Source: Romboutsia ilealis (lineage in GTDB: Bacteria > Bacillota > Clostridia > Peptostreptococcales > Peptostreptococcaceae). From it: a stretch of 64,000 nucleotides of DNA. Each line of letters begins with the position of its first letter. Within the stretch, counting starts at the first letter, position 1. Shown in pieces: positions 18,109 through 27,785 of this stretch. Where the stretch lies: positions 1,225,481-1,289,480 of the forward strand of contig NZ_LN555523.1 in the NCBI RefSeq assembly GCF_900015215.1. Reading direction: 5' to 3'. The position numbers and the translations under genes were made by a program. The notes below the pieces were generated by a model that was given only the letters and a program-made list of their open reading frames with translations, made no database searches and was not told where the DNA came from.

Positions 18109-19902
18109 TTATTTGTACATTGGTCCATAAGCCTGACAAGCTCTATAATCTTGGCCTTCTTTATCCATTCCAAATGCATTCCATGCAGCTGGTCTAAATA
18201 CTTTTTCTTCATCTACATTGTGCATACTTACAGGTATTCTTAACATTGAGCATAATGTGATTATATCTGCTCCTATATGCCCATAGCTTATTGCTCCATG
18301 ATTAGCTCCCCAATTGTTCATTACATCATAAGCAGATTTAAATGCACCTTTTCCAGTAAGTCTTGGGGCAAACCAAGTACAAGGCCAAGTATAATCTGTT
18401 CTTTTCCATAACTTATCAGATACTTCATCAGGAAGCTTTACAGTATATCCCTCTACTAATTGAACAACTGGTCCAAGTCCTTTTACAAGATTTAAACGCA
18501 TCATAGTTACAGGCATTTCAGCTTCTGTTAAAAATCTTGAAGAGTATCCTCCTCCTCTAAAATATCCATTATCAGCAGGATTCCAAGTAGTTGCTTTTAA
18601 TATTGCATCTTGGTCTTGTTCTGTTACATCATACCAAGCTTTCATTACTCCATTACCATTTTCATCTTTTGCTTGACCACAAGCGTCTAAACAAGATGCT
18701 CCTGAGTTTATTAAATGTATAAATCCATTAGACTCTTTAGCTACACCTTCTAATTCATAACCTGTAGCTTTTTTAACTGCCTCTGGACTCCAGTAAGTAC
18801 GAACATCTGAGAATATTTGTGGAGTATTAGTTAATAATTTTCCAAATAACATACTTATTCCATTTAATACATCATTTTCAGTTGCTAATATATAAGGTTC
18901 TCTTGCTCCATTCCAGTCAAATGAAGTGTTAAGTAATGCTTCTGGAAAATCACAGTTTGGATAGAAATCAGTCCATTGTCTTTGACCTTGGAAACCTGCA
19001 GCTATTGCATTGTGTCCTAACATTTCTTCTTCACAGCCTGCTGGTAAGTTTTCATTTCCGTTCATTAAGTCTTTTATTATACACATCATTTTAACGACAA
19101 ATTCCCAATCTTTATCTTTTTGTTCTCTAGATTTCTGAACATACTCTGGGTTTTTATCAAACCCTTCTATACACTTTTCTTTAGTCCATTTTAAAGCTCT
19201 TTCAAATTCTTCTTTATCGTAAATTTCTTCACTCATTCTTCTTATTACTTCTGTTTCATCAACTGATTCAACTCTCATACCTAAGTATTCTTCTATAAAT
19301 GCAGAATCTATTATAGATCCACCTATTCCCATACATATAGAACCTATTTGTAAATAAGATTTTCCTCTCATAGAAGCTGCTGCTACTGCTGCTCTACCAA
19401 ATCTTAATAATTTTTCTTTAACATCTTCGGGTATTTCTGTTGCATCTACATCTTGAACATCGTGTCCGTATATACCAAATGCAGGAAGCCCTTTTTGTGC
19501 ATGAGTTGCTAAAACTGATGCTAAGTAAACCGCTCCTGGTCTTTCTGTTCCATTAAATCCCCATACTCCTTTTATAGTCATTGGGTCCATATCCATTGTT
19601 TCTGAACCATAACACCAACATGGAGTTACTGTAAGAGTTATATCTACTCCTTCTCTTCTAAATTTATCTTGGCAGGCTGCTGATTCTGGAACTCTACCTA
19701 TTGTAGTATCAGCTATAACAACTTTTACTGGTTCACCATTAGAGTATTTTAAATTTTCTTCAAATAATTTAGCTGCTGATTTTGCCATATTCATTGTTTG
19801 TTCTTCAAGAGAACCTCTTACATCTAAAACCCCTTTTCTTGCATCTATTGTTGGTCTTATTCCTATTACTGGATATTCTCCTATTAATCTGTTTTTTGCC
19901 AT
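18109..19902 (-). CDS. fucI: L-fucose isomerase
   Basis: A 597-residue Mn2+-dependent aldose-ketose isomerase converting L-fucose to L-fuculose. The family segments [20 protein letters not shown] near the N-terminus, CYGSETMDM, and [18 protein letters not shown] are all present, and length equals that of the enteric enzyme. It is a large cytosolic enzyme, normally hexameric. As the first gene of the fuc operon it has GGAGGAGG before the ATG. The promoter lies in the 186-base divergent region shared with the AraC regulator. Confidence 0.96.
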   Translation of the reverse strand: MAKNRLIGEYPVIGIRPTIDARKGVLDVRGSLEEQTMNMAKSAAKLFEENLKYSNGEPVKVVIADTTIGRVPESAACQDKFRREGVDITLTVTPCWCYGSETMDMDPMTIKGVWGFNGTERPGAVYLASVLATHAQKGLPAFGIYGHDVQDVDATEIPEDVKEKLLRFGRAAVAAASMRGKSYLQIGSICMGIGGSIIDSAFIEEYLGMRVESVDETEVIRRMSEEIYDKEEFERALKWTKEKCIEGFDKNPEYVQKSREQKDKDWEFVVKMMCIIKDLMNGNENLPAGCEEEMLGHNAIAAGFQGQRQWTDFYPNCDFPEALLNTSFDWNGAREPYILATENDVLNGISMLFGKLLTNTPQIFSDVRTYWSPEAVKKATGYELEGVAKESNGFIHLINSGASCLDACGQAKDENGNGVMKAWYDVTEQDQDAILKATTWNPADNGYFRGGGYSSRFLTEAEMPVTMMRLNLVKGLGPVVQLVEGYTVKLPDEVSDKLWKRTDYTWPCTWFAPRLTGKGAFKSAYDVMNNWGANHGAISYGHIGADIITLCSMLRIPVSMHNVDEEKVFRPAAWNAFGMDKEGQDYRACQAYGPMYK

Positions 19903-19943
19903 TTTTTATTCCTCCTCCAATATTATTAAAATTTTATATTTTT

Positions 19944-19986
19944 TCTTTCTAATCAAATTAATTATGTATTTCTTTGTCTTTCTAAT
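19944..19986. promoter_or_regulatory. Direct repeat in the fucI-araC divergent region
   Basis: TCTTTCTAAT occurs at 19944-19953 and again at 19977-19986, 33 bases apart, each followed by a similar AATTA-rich stretch. Same-face direct repeats upstream of an AraC-controlled operon are candidate regulator half-sites. The low base complexity limits certainty. Confidence 0.4.
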
Positions 19987-20003
19987 TTAATTATATTTAT
20001 TCT

Positions 20004-20018
20004 AATAAACGTTTTCTT
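20004..20018. promoter_or_regulatory. Possible catabolite-responsive element
   Basis: The minus-strand reading AAGAAAACGTTTATT is close to the CcpA cre consensus around its AAACGTTT core, but the outer bases match poorly. Its place between fucI and its regulator makes carbon catabolite control plausible. Confidence 0.35.
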
Positions 20019-20019
20019 G

Positions 20020-20028
20020 TGATATAAT
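20020..20028 (+). promoter_or_regulatory. Extended -10 promoter of the fuc regulator
   Basis: TGATATAAT is a perfect extended -10 (TGn followed by TATAAT) about 60 bases before the regulator's start. The -35 region is weak, as is usual for extended -10 promoters. Confidence 0.6.
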
Positions 20029-20047
20029 AGACTAAAAATATAATAAT

Positions 20048-20069
20048 ATTCACTTTTTTATTTTTCATA
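20048..20069 (+). promoter_or_regulatory. Shared fuc-regulon motif, copy 1
   Basis: The core TTCACTTTTTTATTTT followed by TCATA is nearly identical to 22268-22289 upstream of fucO. It lies in the leader of the AraC regulator gene, suggesting a common operator for autoregulation and fucO control. Confidence 0.45.
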
Positions 20070-20088
20070 AAATACAGGGGGGAACTTT

Positions 20089-20955
20089 ATGAAATATTTT
20101 GATTATAAAGAACAAAAACAACATGGTACTTTTGACTTTCCTATTGCCTTTTATCATGTCACGCCTGAACATCCAAGATATAATATGCCTTATCACTGGC
20201 ATACAGAATGTGAAATAATAAGAATTTTAGAAGGAGAATTTTTATTGATAATTAATGATGAAAAGATTTTAGCAACTAAAGGAGATATAATTTTTATTCA
20301 TGATGGTATGTTTCATGGTGGAACTCCAAATAATTGTATTTATGAATGTATTGTATTTGATATAAAAATACTACTAAAGCAAAATCATGCTTGTACAAAA
20401 CAAATTCAGGATATTATAAATCAAAAGAAAATAATCGGACCTCTTCTTCCTTCAAATATTGAAGGTCTAAAACCTTGTTGTGATACTTTATTCGAGTCAA
20501 TGAAATCTATGAAAATTGGATATGAATTTTTAACTCAAGGTTCTTTGTATTATTTAATAGGACTTGTCTTAAGATTTAATTTATATAAAAGCAAAAATAA
20601 AACTAACAAAAGAACACAAGAAAAAACACTTCATTTTAAAAATGTTTTATCTCTAATAGAAACTGAATATCAAAGTCCTCTTACTCTTGAGGATTTATCA
20701 AAGTCTGCTGGCATGGCTCCAAAATATTTTTGTAGATTTTTCTCTGAAATGACCAATAAAACACCTATAGAATATTTAAACTATTATAGAATAGAAAGTG
20801 CTTGTGAACAACTTCTTACTACAGATTATTCTATAACTGAAGTGGCTTTAAATTGCGGTTTTAATGATGCAAGTTATTTTATTAAAATGTTTAAAAAGCA
20901 TAAAGGTATTACTCCTAAGCAATATATAAAACAACATTTAAATAATACTAAATAA
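20089..20955 (+). CDS. AraC-family regulator of fucose genes
   Basis: A 288-residue regulator with an N-terminal cupin sensor (MPYHWHTECEIIRILEGEF near residue 31, then GDIIFIHDGMFHGG). Two C-terminal helix-turn-helix motifs follow at about residues 190-285, with TEVALNCGFNDASYFIKMFKK split across the second. The start has GGGGGGAAC upstream. It is divergent from fucI and upstream of fucO, so L-fucose or a pathway intermediate is the likely ligand. No membrane segment is present. Confidence 0.88.
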   Translation: MKYFDYKEQKQHGTFDFPIAFYHVTPEHPRYNMPYHWHTECEIIRILEGEFLLIINDEKILATKGDIIFIHDGMFHGGTPNNCIYECIVFDIKILLKQNHACTKQIQDIINQKKIIGPLLPSNIEGLKPCCDTLFESMKSMKIGYEFLTQGSLYYLIGLVLRFNLYKSKNKTNKRTQEKTLHFKNVLSLIETEYQSPLTLEDLSKSAGMAPKYFCRFFSEMTNKTPIEYLNYYRIESACEQLLTTDYSITEVALNCGFNDASYFIKMFKKHKGITPKQYIKQHLNNTK

Positions 20956-20956
20956 T

Positions 20957-20998
20957 AAAATAGCTACTATAAGATTTATTTCTTATAGTAGCTATTTT
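20957..20998. terminator. Bidirectional terminator between the fuc regulator and fucO
   Basis: An 18-base perfect stem starting AAAATAGCTACTATAAGA with a short loop, flanked by A on one side and T on the other. It serves the two convergent genes. Confidence 0.88.
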
Positions 20999-21011
20999 GT
21001 TATTTAAATTT

Positions 21012-22163
21012 TTATAATAATGATTTGTATAAATTAGCTATATCTTCTATGCTTGTTTCTTTTGGATTTCCTGGTCTACATGCATCATCATATGCAGATT
21101 TCGATAAGAAGTCTATATCTTCAAATTTAACTATATCTTTTAAACTTGATGGTATTCCTATATCACTTGAAAGTTTTTTAACTGCATCTACAGCTGCTTT
21201 TCTATATTCTTCAACACTCATATCCTCTACATTTTCCACACCCATAGCTTTTGCTATATATTTGTATTTATCACCAGTTACTTCTGCATTGTACTTCATA
21301 ACTGTTGGAAGTATTATTGCATTGGCTATACCATGAGGAGTATCATATAAAGCCCCTAGTGGATGTGCCATTGAGTGAACTATTCCTAATCCTACATTAG
21401 AGAATCCCATACCTGCTATGTATTGACCTAATGCCATACCTTCTCTACCTTCTTTTGTATTTTCAACTGCTCCTCTTAAATGCTTTGATATTAATTCTAT
21501 TGCTTTTATATGGAACATATCACTCATTTCCCATGCTCCACCTGTTATAAATCCTTCTATTGCATGAGTTAGTGCATCCATTCCAGTAGATGCTGTTAAG
21601 CCTTTTGGCATACTTTCCATCATATCTGGATCTACTATTGCTACAACTGGTATATCATTAGTATCTACACATACAAATTTTCTATTTTTCTCAGCATCTG
21701 TTATGACATAGTTTATCGTAACTTCTGCTGCTGTTCCTGCTGTTGTTGGCACTGCTATTATAGGTACACATTTATTTTTAGTTGGTGATAATCCTTCTAG
21801 ACTTCTAACATCTTCAAATTCTGGATTATTTATTATTATACCAATTGCTTTAGCTGTATCTATAGATGAGCCTCCGCCTATTGCTATTATATAATCTGCA
21901 TTAGATTTTTTGTACGCATTAACTCCATTTTGAACATTTTCTATTGTTGGATTTGGCTTTATATTAGAGTATATTTCATATTCAAGATTTGATTCTTCTA
22001 ATATATTTGTTACTTTTGTTGTTACGTTAAATTTTATTAAATCTGGATCTGAACATACAAATGCTTTTTTCAAATTTCTTCCTTTTACTTCATTTACTAT
22101 TTCTTTTATTGCACCTGAACCATGATATGAAGTTTCATTTAACACTATTCTATTCACCATATA
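21012..22163 (-). CDS. fucO: Lactaldehyde reductase (1,2-propanediol oxidoreductase)
   Basis: An iron-dependent alcohol dehydrogenase of 383 residues, the same size as enteric FucO. The ATG at 22163 is preceded by GGGGAG. The N-terminal Rossmann-like part has AIGGGSSIDTAKAIG, and metal-binding histidines fall in TGMDALTHAIEG and GIVHSMAHPLGALYDTPHG. It reduces L-lactaldehyde from the FucA reaction to 1,2-propanediol, regenerating NAD+. It lies beyond the fuc regulator as a separate unit, with a motif upstream that is shared with the regulator gene. Confidence 0.92.
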   Translation of the reverse strand, partial: YMVNRIVLNETSYHGSGAIKEIVNEVKGRNLKKAFVCSDPDLIKFNVTTKVTNILEESNLEYEIYSNIKPNPTIENVQNGVNAYKKSNADYIIAIGGGSSIDTAKAIGIIINNPEFEDVRSLEGLSPTKNKCVPIIAVPTTAGTAAEVTINYVITDAEKNRKFVCVDTNDIPVVAIVDPDMMESMPKGLTASTGMDALTHAIEGFITGGAWEMSDMFHIKAIELISKHLRGAVENTKEGREGMALGQYIAGMGFSNVGLGIVHSMAHPLGALYDTPHGIANAIILPTVMKYNAEVTGDKYKYIAKAMGVENVEDMSVEEYRKAAVDAVKKLSSDIGIPSSLKDIVKFEDIDFLSKSAYDDACRPGNPKETSIEDIANLYKSLL

Positions 22164-22267
22164 ATATCTCCCCTTTATCTTAAGCATATTTTTTAAACTT
22201 TATACTTATTATTATAGTTTTTATATTATTTATTTCTATGATTTTGATAGATTGAAAATGTAACTAT

Positions 22268-22289
22268 TTTCACTTTTTTATTTTACATA
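22268..22289 (+). promoter_or_regulatory. Shared fuc-regulon motif, copy 2
   Basis: The core TTCACTTTTTTATTTT followed by ACATA lies about 105 bases upstream of fucO and is nearly identical to copy 1 at 20048-20069. Just left of it is a GAAAAT/ATTTTC inverted repeat. Confidence 0.45.
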
Positions 22290-22330
22290 CAATAAAATTC
22301 TTTAATCATATTATTTAGATTTTATAAAAA

Positions 22331-22360
22331 AGCTCCAATTAAATAAATTGGAGTCTTTTA
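22331..22360 (-). terminator. Terminator of the Na/Pi symporter gene
   Basis: Stem CTCCAATT/AATTGGAG with flanking A and T runs, ending at the symporter stop. Confidence 0.75.
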
Positions 22361-23983
22361 CTATTCATTAATTTTTATAACTCTTTTAGCAATACTTGCA
22401 CAGTGGTCTGATATTCTCTCAAGATTAGTCAACAAATCTAAGTAAATTATTCCATCATCTATACTACATGAATTATAATTTATTCTTTCCATATGCTTAT
22501 TTTTATATGCTTTTTCCAACATATCTACTTCACTTTCTAGTTTTAAAACGTCTTTTGCTACATTAGTATTATTATCTTTCATTGCATTAAGAGCTAAATT
22601 ATAACACTCTAAAACCTTATTATAAATTTCTACAATTTCATCTTTAGCACTGTCTGACAATTTAGCATTACTATTTATAGATAATTGACCAAGTTCTGCA
22701 ATATTTTCTGATAAATCGCTAATTCTTTCTATATCATTTACTGTATGAAATAATAAATCTAAAGAAAAGCGCATTTTATTATCTAAAGTTTTATTTGACA
22801 ATTTAATCAAATAATCTAAAATTTTTCTTTGTTGTTCATTTACTATTTTTTCTTTTTCAAATGTCATATTTACATCTTCTTGAGATTTTTTTAATAATCC
22901 ATCCATAGAAAAAATAAGACTTTTCTTTGAATTTCTTCCCATTCTAAGAACTTCTTTTATGGTATTACCAAAAGCTATAGATGGAGTTTCTAGCATTCTT
23001 TCATCTAAGTATTTAATTACTTTTTCATCACTTTCTTTTTCTTCACCTCTATCAGGTATAATTAACATTGCTAATTTAACTATATATTTAGAAAATGGTA
23101 ATAATAATACAACATTTATTAAATTAAATAATGTATGTGAGTTTGCTATTTGTCTAGATATATCAGTTGGATTTAAACGTGTAACTATCATAGTTATAGG
23201 TTTACTTAAAATAAACATAAATAATAAAGTTCCTATTAAATTAAAACATAAGTGCATTAAAGCAGCTCTTTTAGCATTTTTATTTGTTCCTATACTTGAT
23301 AAAATAGATGTAGTACAACTACCTATATTATCTCCATATAAAATAGGTAATGCTCCATATAATGGCATAAGACCTTGAGAAGCTAATGCCATTAATATAC
23401 CCATAGATGCACTAGAGCTTTGTAAGCAAGTAGTCATTAAAAATCCAGCAATTAGTGCTAATATTGGTTTATTTGCAATACTTGCTAATATACTTTTTAT
23501 AACCGGATACTCCGATAATGGAGCTACTGCTTCTTTCATAAATCTCATACCTATAAATAATATTGCAAAACCTATTAGTATTTCTGATATATTTTTAAGG
23601 GTAGGTTTAGATTTTAATCCAATCATATATAAAACTATACCTATTCCAAGAGCTATTGATGATAATATACTAACATCAAAGGATACTAATTGAGCAGTAA
23701 CTGTTGTTCCTATGTTTGCTCCCATTATAATCCCAATTGCTTGGTACAACGTCATTATTCCTGCATTAACAAATCCAACTACCATAACAGTAGTTGCACC
23801 ACTGCTTTGTATAATACCTGTAACAACAGCTCCTACTAAAACTCCCATAACAACATTGCTTGTTAAAAGTTCTATGGCTTTTTCTAGCTTTGGACCTGTT
23901 GATTTTTGAAGACCTTCTCCCATTATGTTCATACCATAAAGAAATAATCCAAGGCCTCCAATAAGACTTATAAGAATGTACAC
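22361..23983 (-). CDS. Na+/phosphate symporter with PhoU-like tail
   Basis: A 540-residue protein of the NptA/YjbB family. Two inverted-repeat transport domains carry the QSS signatures QSSGATT (near residue 60) and QSSSASM (near 190). A cytosolic PhoU-like helical domain follows from about residue 340, with DIERISDLSENIAELG and LERISDHCASIAKRV. It probably moves phosphate with sodium, although some relatives are exporters. The GTG start follows AAGGTGGTG. It is a single gene with its own terminator and a striking palindrome upstream. Confidence 0.88.
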   Translation of the reverse strand: MYILISLIGGLGLFLYGMNIMGEGLQKSTGPKLEKAIELLTSNVVMGVLVGAVVTGIIQSSGATTVMVVGFVNAGIMTLYQAIGIIMGANIGTTVTAQLVSFDVSILSSIALGIGIVLYMIGLKSKPTLKNISEILIGFAILFIGMRFMKEAVAPLSEYPVIKSILASIANKPILALIAGFLMTTCLQSSSASMGILMALASQGLMPLYGALPILYGDNIGSCTTSILSSIGTNKNAKRAALMHLCFNLIGTLLFMFILSKPITMIVTRLNPTDISRQIANSHTLFNLINVVLLLPFSKYIVKLAMLIIPDRGEEKESDEKVIKYLDERMLETPSIAFGNTIKEVLRMGRNSKKSLIFSMDGLLKKSQEDVNMTFEKEKIVNEQQRKILDYLIKLSNKTLDNKMRFSLDLLFHTVNDIERISDLSENIAELGQLSINSNAKLSDSAKDEIVEIYNKVLECYNLALNAMKDNNTNVAKDVLKLESEVDMLEKAYKNKHMERINYNSCSIDDGIIYLDLLTNLERISDHCASIAKRVIKINE

Positions 23984-24033
23984 TTTGTCACCACCTTAAA
24001 AGTTATTTTTATGGTATTATAATAACCAAAAGC

Positions 24034-24095
24034 TAATAAACTTATGTCAATACTGAATTTTATTTATAAAATTTAGTATTGACATAAGTTTATTA
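24034..24095. repeat. Long near-perfect palindrome upstream of the symporter
   Basis: A 62-base inverted repeat with arms of about 28 bases and a four-base loop. Each arm carries ATGTCAATACT or its complement, so TTGACA points both ways. It may be a hairpin, an operator or a strong cruciform. It lies 50 bases before the symporter start. Confidence 0.75.
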
Positions 24096-24137
24096 TAAGT
24101 CAAATCATGTTTTATCCTAGATTAAGGTTTATAAAAA

Positions 24138-24173
24138 ATAAGTAGTAACTTTAAATTTAAAGTTACTACTTAT
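24138..24173. terminator. Palindromic terminator after the 76-residue gene
   Basis: A perfect 36-base palindrome whose half reads ATAAGTAGTAACTTTAAA, 17 bases past the stop of the minus-strand small gene. Confidence 0.6.
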
Positions 24174-24190
24174 AACATCTTAAATTTTAA

Positions 24191-24421
24191 TTATATATTT
24201 TTACTTTTTGAACTCTGAGTATCGTTACTTTTATTTTCTAGGGCTGTTGATTTTCCAAAATAATAACCTAAAACCATACTAAAAATTGGTATAAATTGAT
24301 CTGTACTTATATCTCCTCTGAAACATAATATACAAAATACAAGTGTTAATAATAGAGCTATTATCTTTCTTATGCTACAAAATAAAGTACATATTAATTC
24401 ATCTTTATTAATATCTATCAC
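24191..24421 (-). CDS. Small phage-type membrane protein
   Basis: A 76-residue protein with two hydrophobic helices (KIIALLLTLVFCILCF and FIPIFSMVLGYYFGKS) and a polar Ser/Asn-rich tail. Small proteins of this design are common in Clostridium phages and as solitary chromosomal genes; function is unknown. The GTG start overlaps an AAGGGG site, which leaves the exact start uncertain. No other phage genes are next to it. It is divergent from the anion permease. Confidence 0.6.
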   Translation of the reverse strand: MIDINKDELICTLFCSIRKIIALLLTLVFCILCFRGDISTDQFIPIFSMVLGYYFGKSTALENKSNDTQSSKSKNI

Positions 24422-24551
24422 CCCTTATATATTTTATTTTAAAAATTTATACACTGTTACTTATATTAAGTATAATTTTAAAATTTAATTTGATATCTAT
24501 TATATAATAGTGTAAAATTTTCATGATAAAATTTATTATATGGAGAGAAAT

Positions 24552-25691
24552 ATGAATCAAATTGTTCAAACAGAAGAAGTAAAAAAGAAAAGCTCATTTA
24601 TTGAGTTTCTAAAAAAAGAATGTGTTCTAGTAATAGCAGTTACACTTGCTATACTTAGTTCTTTTATTTCGATACCTAAAATGTCATACATTGACTTTAA
24701 GGTGCTTATATTATTATTTAATCTTATGGTAGTAGTTGCTGCTTTTAAAGAGTTAAAGGTTTTAGATAGCATAGCCATAAGACTTTTAAAAAAATGTAAT
24801 ACTTACACATCTATCTCTTTAGCGTTAGTATTTATAACTTTTATATCTTCAATGATAGTTACTAATGACGTTGCACTTATTACATTTGTTCCTCTTAGTA
24901 TTGTTATTGCAAAAAAAGCTAATATTAATGTTTTAAAAATAGTAATATTTCAAACATTAGCGGCAAATCTAGGAAGTAGTTTTACTCCTATGGGTAACCC
25001 TCAAAACTTATTTATATATTCTTTTTATAATTTAAATCCTATAGACTTTTTTAAGATAACTTTACCTATAGTTATTTTGGCAGTATTATTTTTAGTTTTA
25101 CTTGTTTGTAAAGATAAAAAGATTAATTTAAGTTTAGATTTAGAAGATGTTAAAATTGATAATAAAAGAGATGTTTATTTATTTGGTGGGTTATTTTTAA
25201 TAATATTATTATCAGTTTTCCATGTTATTGATTGCAAAGTTACTTTTTTAATAACTATTATTATGATTTTACTTTTAAATAAAAAATTATTTTCACAAGT
25301 TGATTATTCTTTATTAATTACTTTTATAGGATTTTTTATATTTGTTGGAAATATTTCAACTATGGATCTAGTAAAAAACTTTATGGAAGGTATTTTAGGT
25401 AGTCCTCAATCTACATTTTTATCATCAATACTTTCTAGTCAAGTTATTAGTAATGTTCCTGCTACTATGCTTTTATCAGGATTTACAAATCACTTTAAAG
25501 AATTACTTTTAGGTGTAAATATTGGTGGTATGGGTACATTGATAGCTTCTCTTGCTAGTGTTATATCTTATAAGATTTATACTAGTGAGTTTAAAAATGA
25601 GAATTATATGAAGTATTTTACTTTTTATAATATATTAGGTTTAGTTATATTTGTTCCACTTGCTTATATGTTTATGGTTTATAGTATATAA
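24552..25691 (+). CDS. SLC13/ArsB-like anion permease
   Basis: The ATG at 24552, six bases after GGAG, gives about 379 residues and 10-11 membrane helices. Ion-transporter superfamily signatures are present: SSMIVTNDVALITFVPL and, further on, ANLGSSFTPMGNPQNLF, with a second-half repeat SSQVISNVPATMLLSG. Such carriers move dicarboxylates, sulfate, arsenite or other anions with cations. No neighbour defines the substrate. Confidence 0.82.
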   Translation: MNQIVQTEEVKKKSSFIEFLKKECVLVIAVTLAILSSFISIPKMSYIDFKVLILLFNLMVVVAAFKELKVLDSIAIRLLKKCNTYTSISLALVFITFISSMIVTNDVALITFVPLSIVIAKKANINVLKIVIFQTLAANLGSSFTPMGNPQNLFIYSFYNLNPIDFFKITLPIVILAVLFLVLLVCKDKKINLSLDLEDVKIDNKRDVYLFGGLFLIILLSVFHVIDCKVTFLITIIMILLLNKKLFSQVDYSLLITFIGFFIFVGNISTMDLVKNFMEGILGSPQSTFLSSILSSQVISNVPATMLLSGFTNHFKELLLGVNIGGMGTLIASLASVISYKIYTSEFKNENYMKYFTFYNILGLVIFVPLAYMFMVYSI

Positions 25692-25795
25692 ATATAGTTA
25701 TAAGGCTATGTTAAACAAAATATTATTAAGAGTAAATTTTTATAAATATTAAAATAACTTAACTTTGATATATTATACATATAGTATGTTAAGAT

Positions 25796-25839
25796 TAAGA
25801 AAGGGATATATCTCTATTTTGAAATATATCCCTTTCTTA
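25796..25839. terminator. Bidirectional terminator, permease/FUSC
   Basis: Stem TAAGAAAGGGATATAT with its exact complement around a 12-base loop, between convergent genes. Confidence 0.85.
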
Positions 25840-25875
25840 GTTCGCATTATATTAAATTTTTGATTAAACATCAAC

Positions 25876-26757
25876 TTATATATTATCATCTACCTCGATT
25901 TCATGAATTTCATTTATACGCTCTATTATCATACTTATATGGTAATTGTAAACTGGACTTACATCTTCCTTAACCTCTACATTTTTATCTAACTTATCAT
26001 ATAAATTCTTAGATTTAATATAGTTTTCTTTATTTAAGTAACACTTATCTTTCATGTGTTCTAATACCTGAAGATGTAAATATATTTGCTTACACTTATT
26101 TATAGTTCTATTTATCGATTTATTATCTACTTCATCGCTGCTATATTCTAATTCATCTAAAAAGTTTTTATACAAACCTTCTAATTTTGTAATTTCAGTT
26201 TTTAAAGATGATATGTCAACATGTGTTCCTTTTTCTATTTCACTCTTTAATAGCTTTATTGATGTATTTTCTATTTCTCTAATTTCATTGTATATACGAT
26301 TTAAGTAATTTGGTCTGTAAATAAAGTAATTTACACATACTCCTATTACAACTCCTATTGATGTGTCTATTATTCTATGAATAGAGTATTCTAAAGGGCT
26401 ATTTGTACCTATTCCTAAATATATTGAACAATATACTACACAAGCAATAGTTATAGAATTATTTATCTTTAATACATTACAAATATAGATAGTTGTAATT
26501 ATACCTAAACATGACAATATTGGGCTTCCTGGATGTATAAGTACAAATATAAATCCTATTAACCCTCCAATAAATGTTCCTTTTAATCTGTTTAAACCAA
26601 CTGTTAGAGATCCTTTTACAGTTGTTTGCATACATACAATACAAGCCACTGCTGCAAATAATGTGTTATCAATTATATTTAAATATCCAACTAAAACACA
26701 TATCATAACACCTATACCTGTCTTTATATTTCTCATTCCAGGTTTATGTAACTTCAA
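25876..26757 (-). CDS. FUSC / aromatic acid exporter-like membrane protein
   Basis: About 293 residues: six hydrophobic helices in the first 150 residues, then a soluble mostly helical tail. This is the DUF939/FUSC-like layout of putative aromatic acid exporters. A TTG at 26757 with GGGAG seven bases upstream is the best start; a GTG three codons earlier lies within that site. RLKGTFIGGLIGFIFVL in the membrane part is typical. It is a single gene of unknown substrate. Confidence 0.75.
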   Translation of the reverse strand: MKLHKPGMRNIKTGIGVMICVLVGYLNIIDNTLFAAVACIVCMQTTVKGSLTVGLNRLKGTFIGGLIGFIFVLIHPGSPILSCLGIITTIYICNVLKINNSITIACVVYCSIYLGIGTNSPLEYSIHRIIDTSIGVVIGVCVNYFIYRPNYLNRIYNEIREIENTSIKLLKSEIEKGTHVDISSLKTEITKLEGLYKNFLDELEYSSDEVDNKSINRTINKCKQIYLHLQVLEHMKDKCYLNKENYIKSKNLYDKLDKNVEVKEDVSPVYNYHISMIIERINEIHEIEVDDNI

Positions 26758-26956
26758 ATTTTCCACTCCCTTCCTATTTATGATATCATAATGTAATAAG
26801 TAAAATAAATAGGGTTATATATAATTTTTTACGATTATAAAATTATTGATATTACTTCTATTAAAAATTTTTTCACAACAATTTAATATCATAGTTTTCT
26901 GATATGTAAAAAATAAGGTAAGCCATATATTGTATAACCCACCTTAATATTATTAT

Positions 26957-27625
26957 CTATATTTCTATACTTTCATTAAAATTAACTATTACTACCTTAG
27001 CATCACAATTTTTCTCAACTTCTACTTTAAAGTTTTGTGGTGACTGTGCTATTGGTGGCCATGTATCATAATGTATTGGTATAACTACATTTGGTTTTAA
27101 CATTTTGACTGCTTCTAAAGCTTCTTCTGGCCCCATAGTAAAGTTATCTCCTATTGGAAGTAATGCATAGTCTATATTATTCATTCTACCTATTAACTCC
27201 ATATCACCAAATAATGCAGTATCTCCTGCAAAGTATATAACTGTTCCATAAAAATCTATTATAAATCCACAAGCAAGACCTCCCTCTATACCTGCACTGT
27301 GTATTGCTTGAGTAACTTTTACAGAACCAAATTCAAAGTTGAATTTTCCACCTATATTCATTCCATGAGCATTTAAACCTTGACTTTCTGCCATGTTTGC
27401 TATTTCTGCTGTACTTATTATTGTTGCACCTGTTCTTTTAGCTATATCTATAGTATCTCCTATATGGTCAAAGTGAGCATGTGATACTAATATATAGTCA
27501 CATTCTACTTCATTTGGATTAGTTTTATTTACTGGGTTATCTGTAAAAAATGGGTCTATTAATATAGTTACATTATCTTTTGTTAATGAAATATTAGCAT
27601 GACCATTGTATTTTAATTTAATCAT
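26957..27625 (-). CDS. UPF0173 metal-dependent hydrolase
   Basis: A 222-residue metallo-beta-lactamase-fold protein. The di-metal motif SHAHFDHIGD gives H49, H51, D53 and H54; later ligands are in IHSAGIEGG, FAGDTALFGDM and IPIHYDTWPP. It belongs to the UlaG-like UPF0173 group, cytosolic, with unknown natural substrate. A GGAGG site precedes the ATG. It appears monocistronic. Confidence 0.9.
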   Translation of the reverse strand: MIKLKYNGHANISLTKDNVTILIDPFFTDNPVNKTNPNEVECDYILVSHAHFDHIGDTIDIAKRTGATIISTAEIANMAESQGLNAHGMNIGGKFNFEFGSVKVTQAIHSAGIEGGLACGFIIDFYGTVIYFAGDTALFGDMELIGRMNNIDYALLPIGDNFTMGPEEALEAVKMLKPNVVIPIHYDTWPPIAQSPQNFKVEVEKNCDAKVVIVNFNESIEI

Positions 27626-27785
27626 TTGTATTCCTCCGTTTTATTTATATTGTAAATTATACCATATAATATATTTATTAAAATAATATAATCTTGTTTC
27701 TATTTTACTTTTTATAACATTTCATTATTATATACTGTACAATATATATTATATTCAAATTATTTGTTTTTAATATATTATACAT

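Noticed and set aside
24034..24095. Invertible element
   Set aside because: The arms are long enough, but the four-base spacer leaves nothing to invert; hairpin or operator is more sensible.
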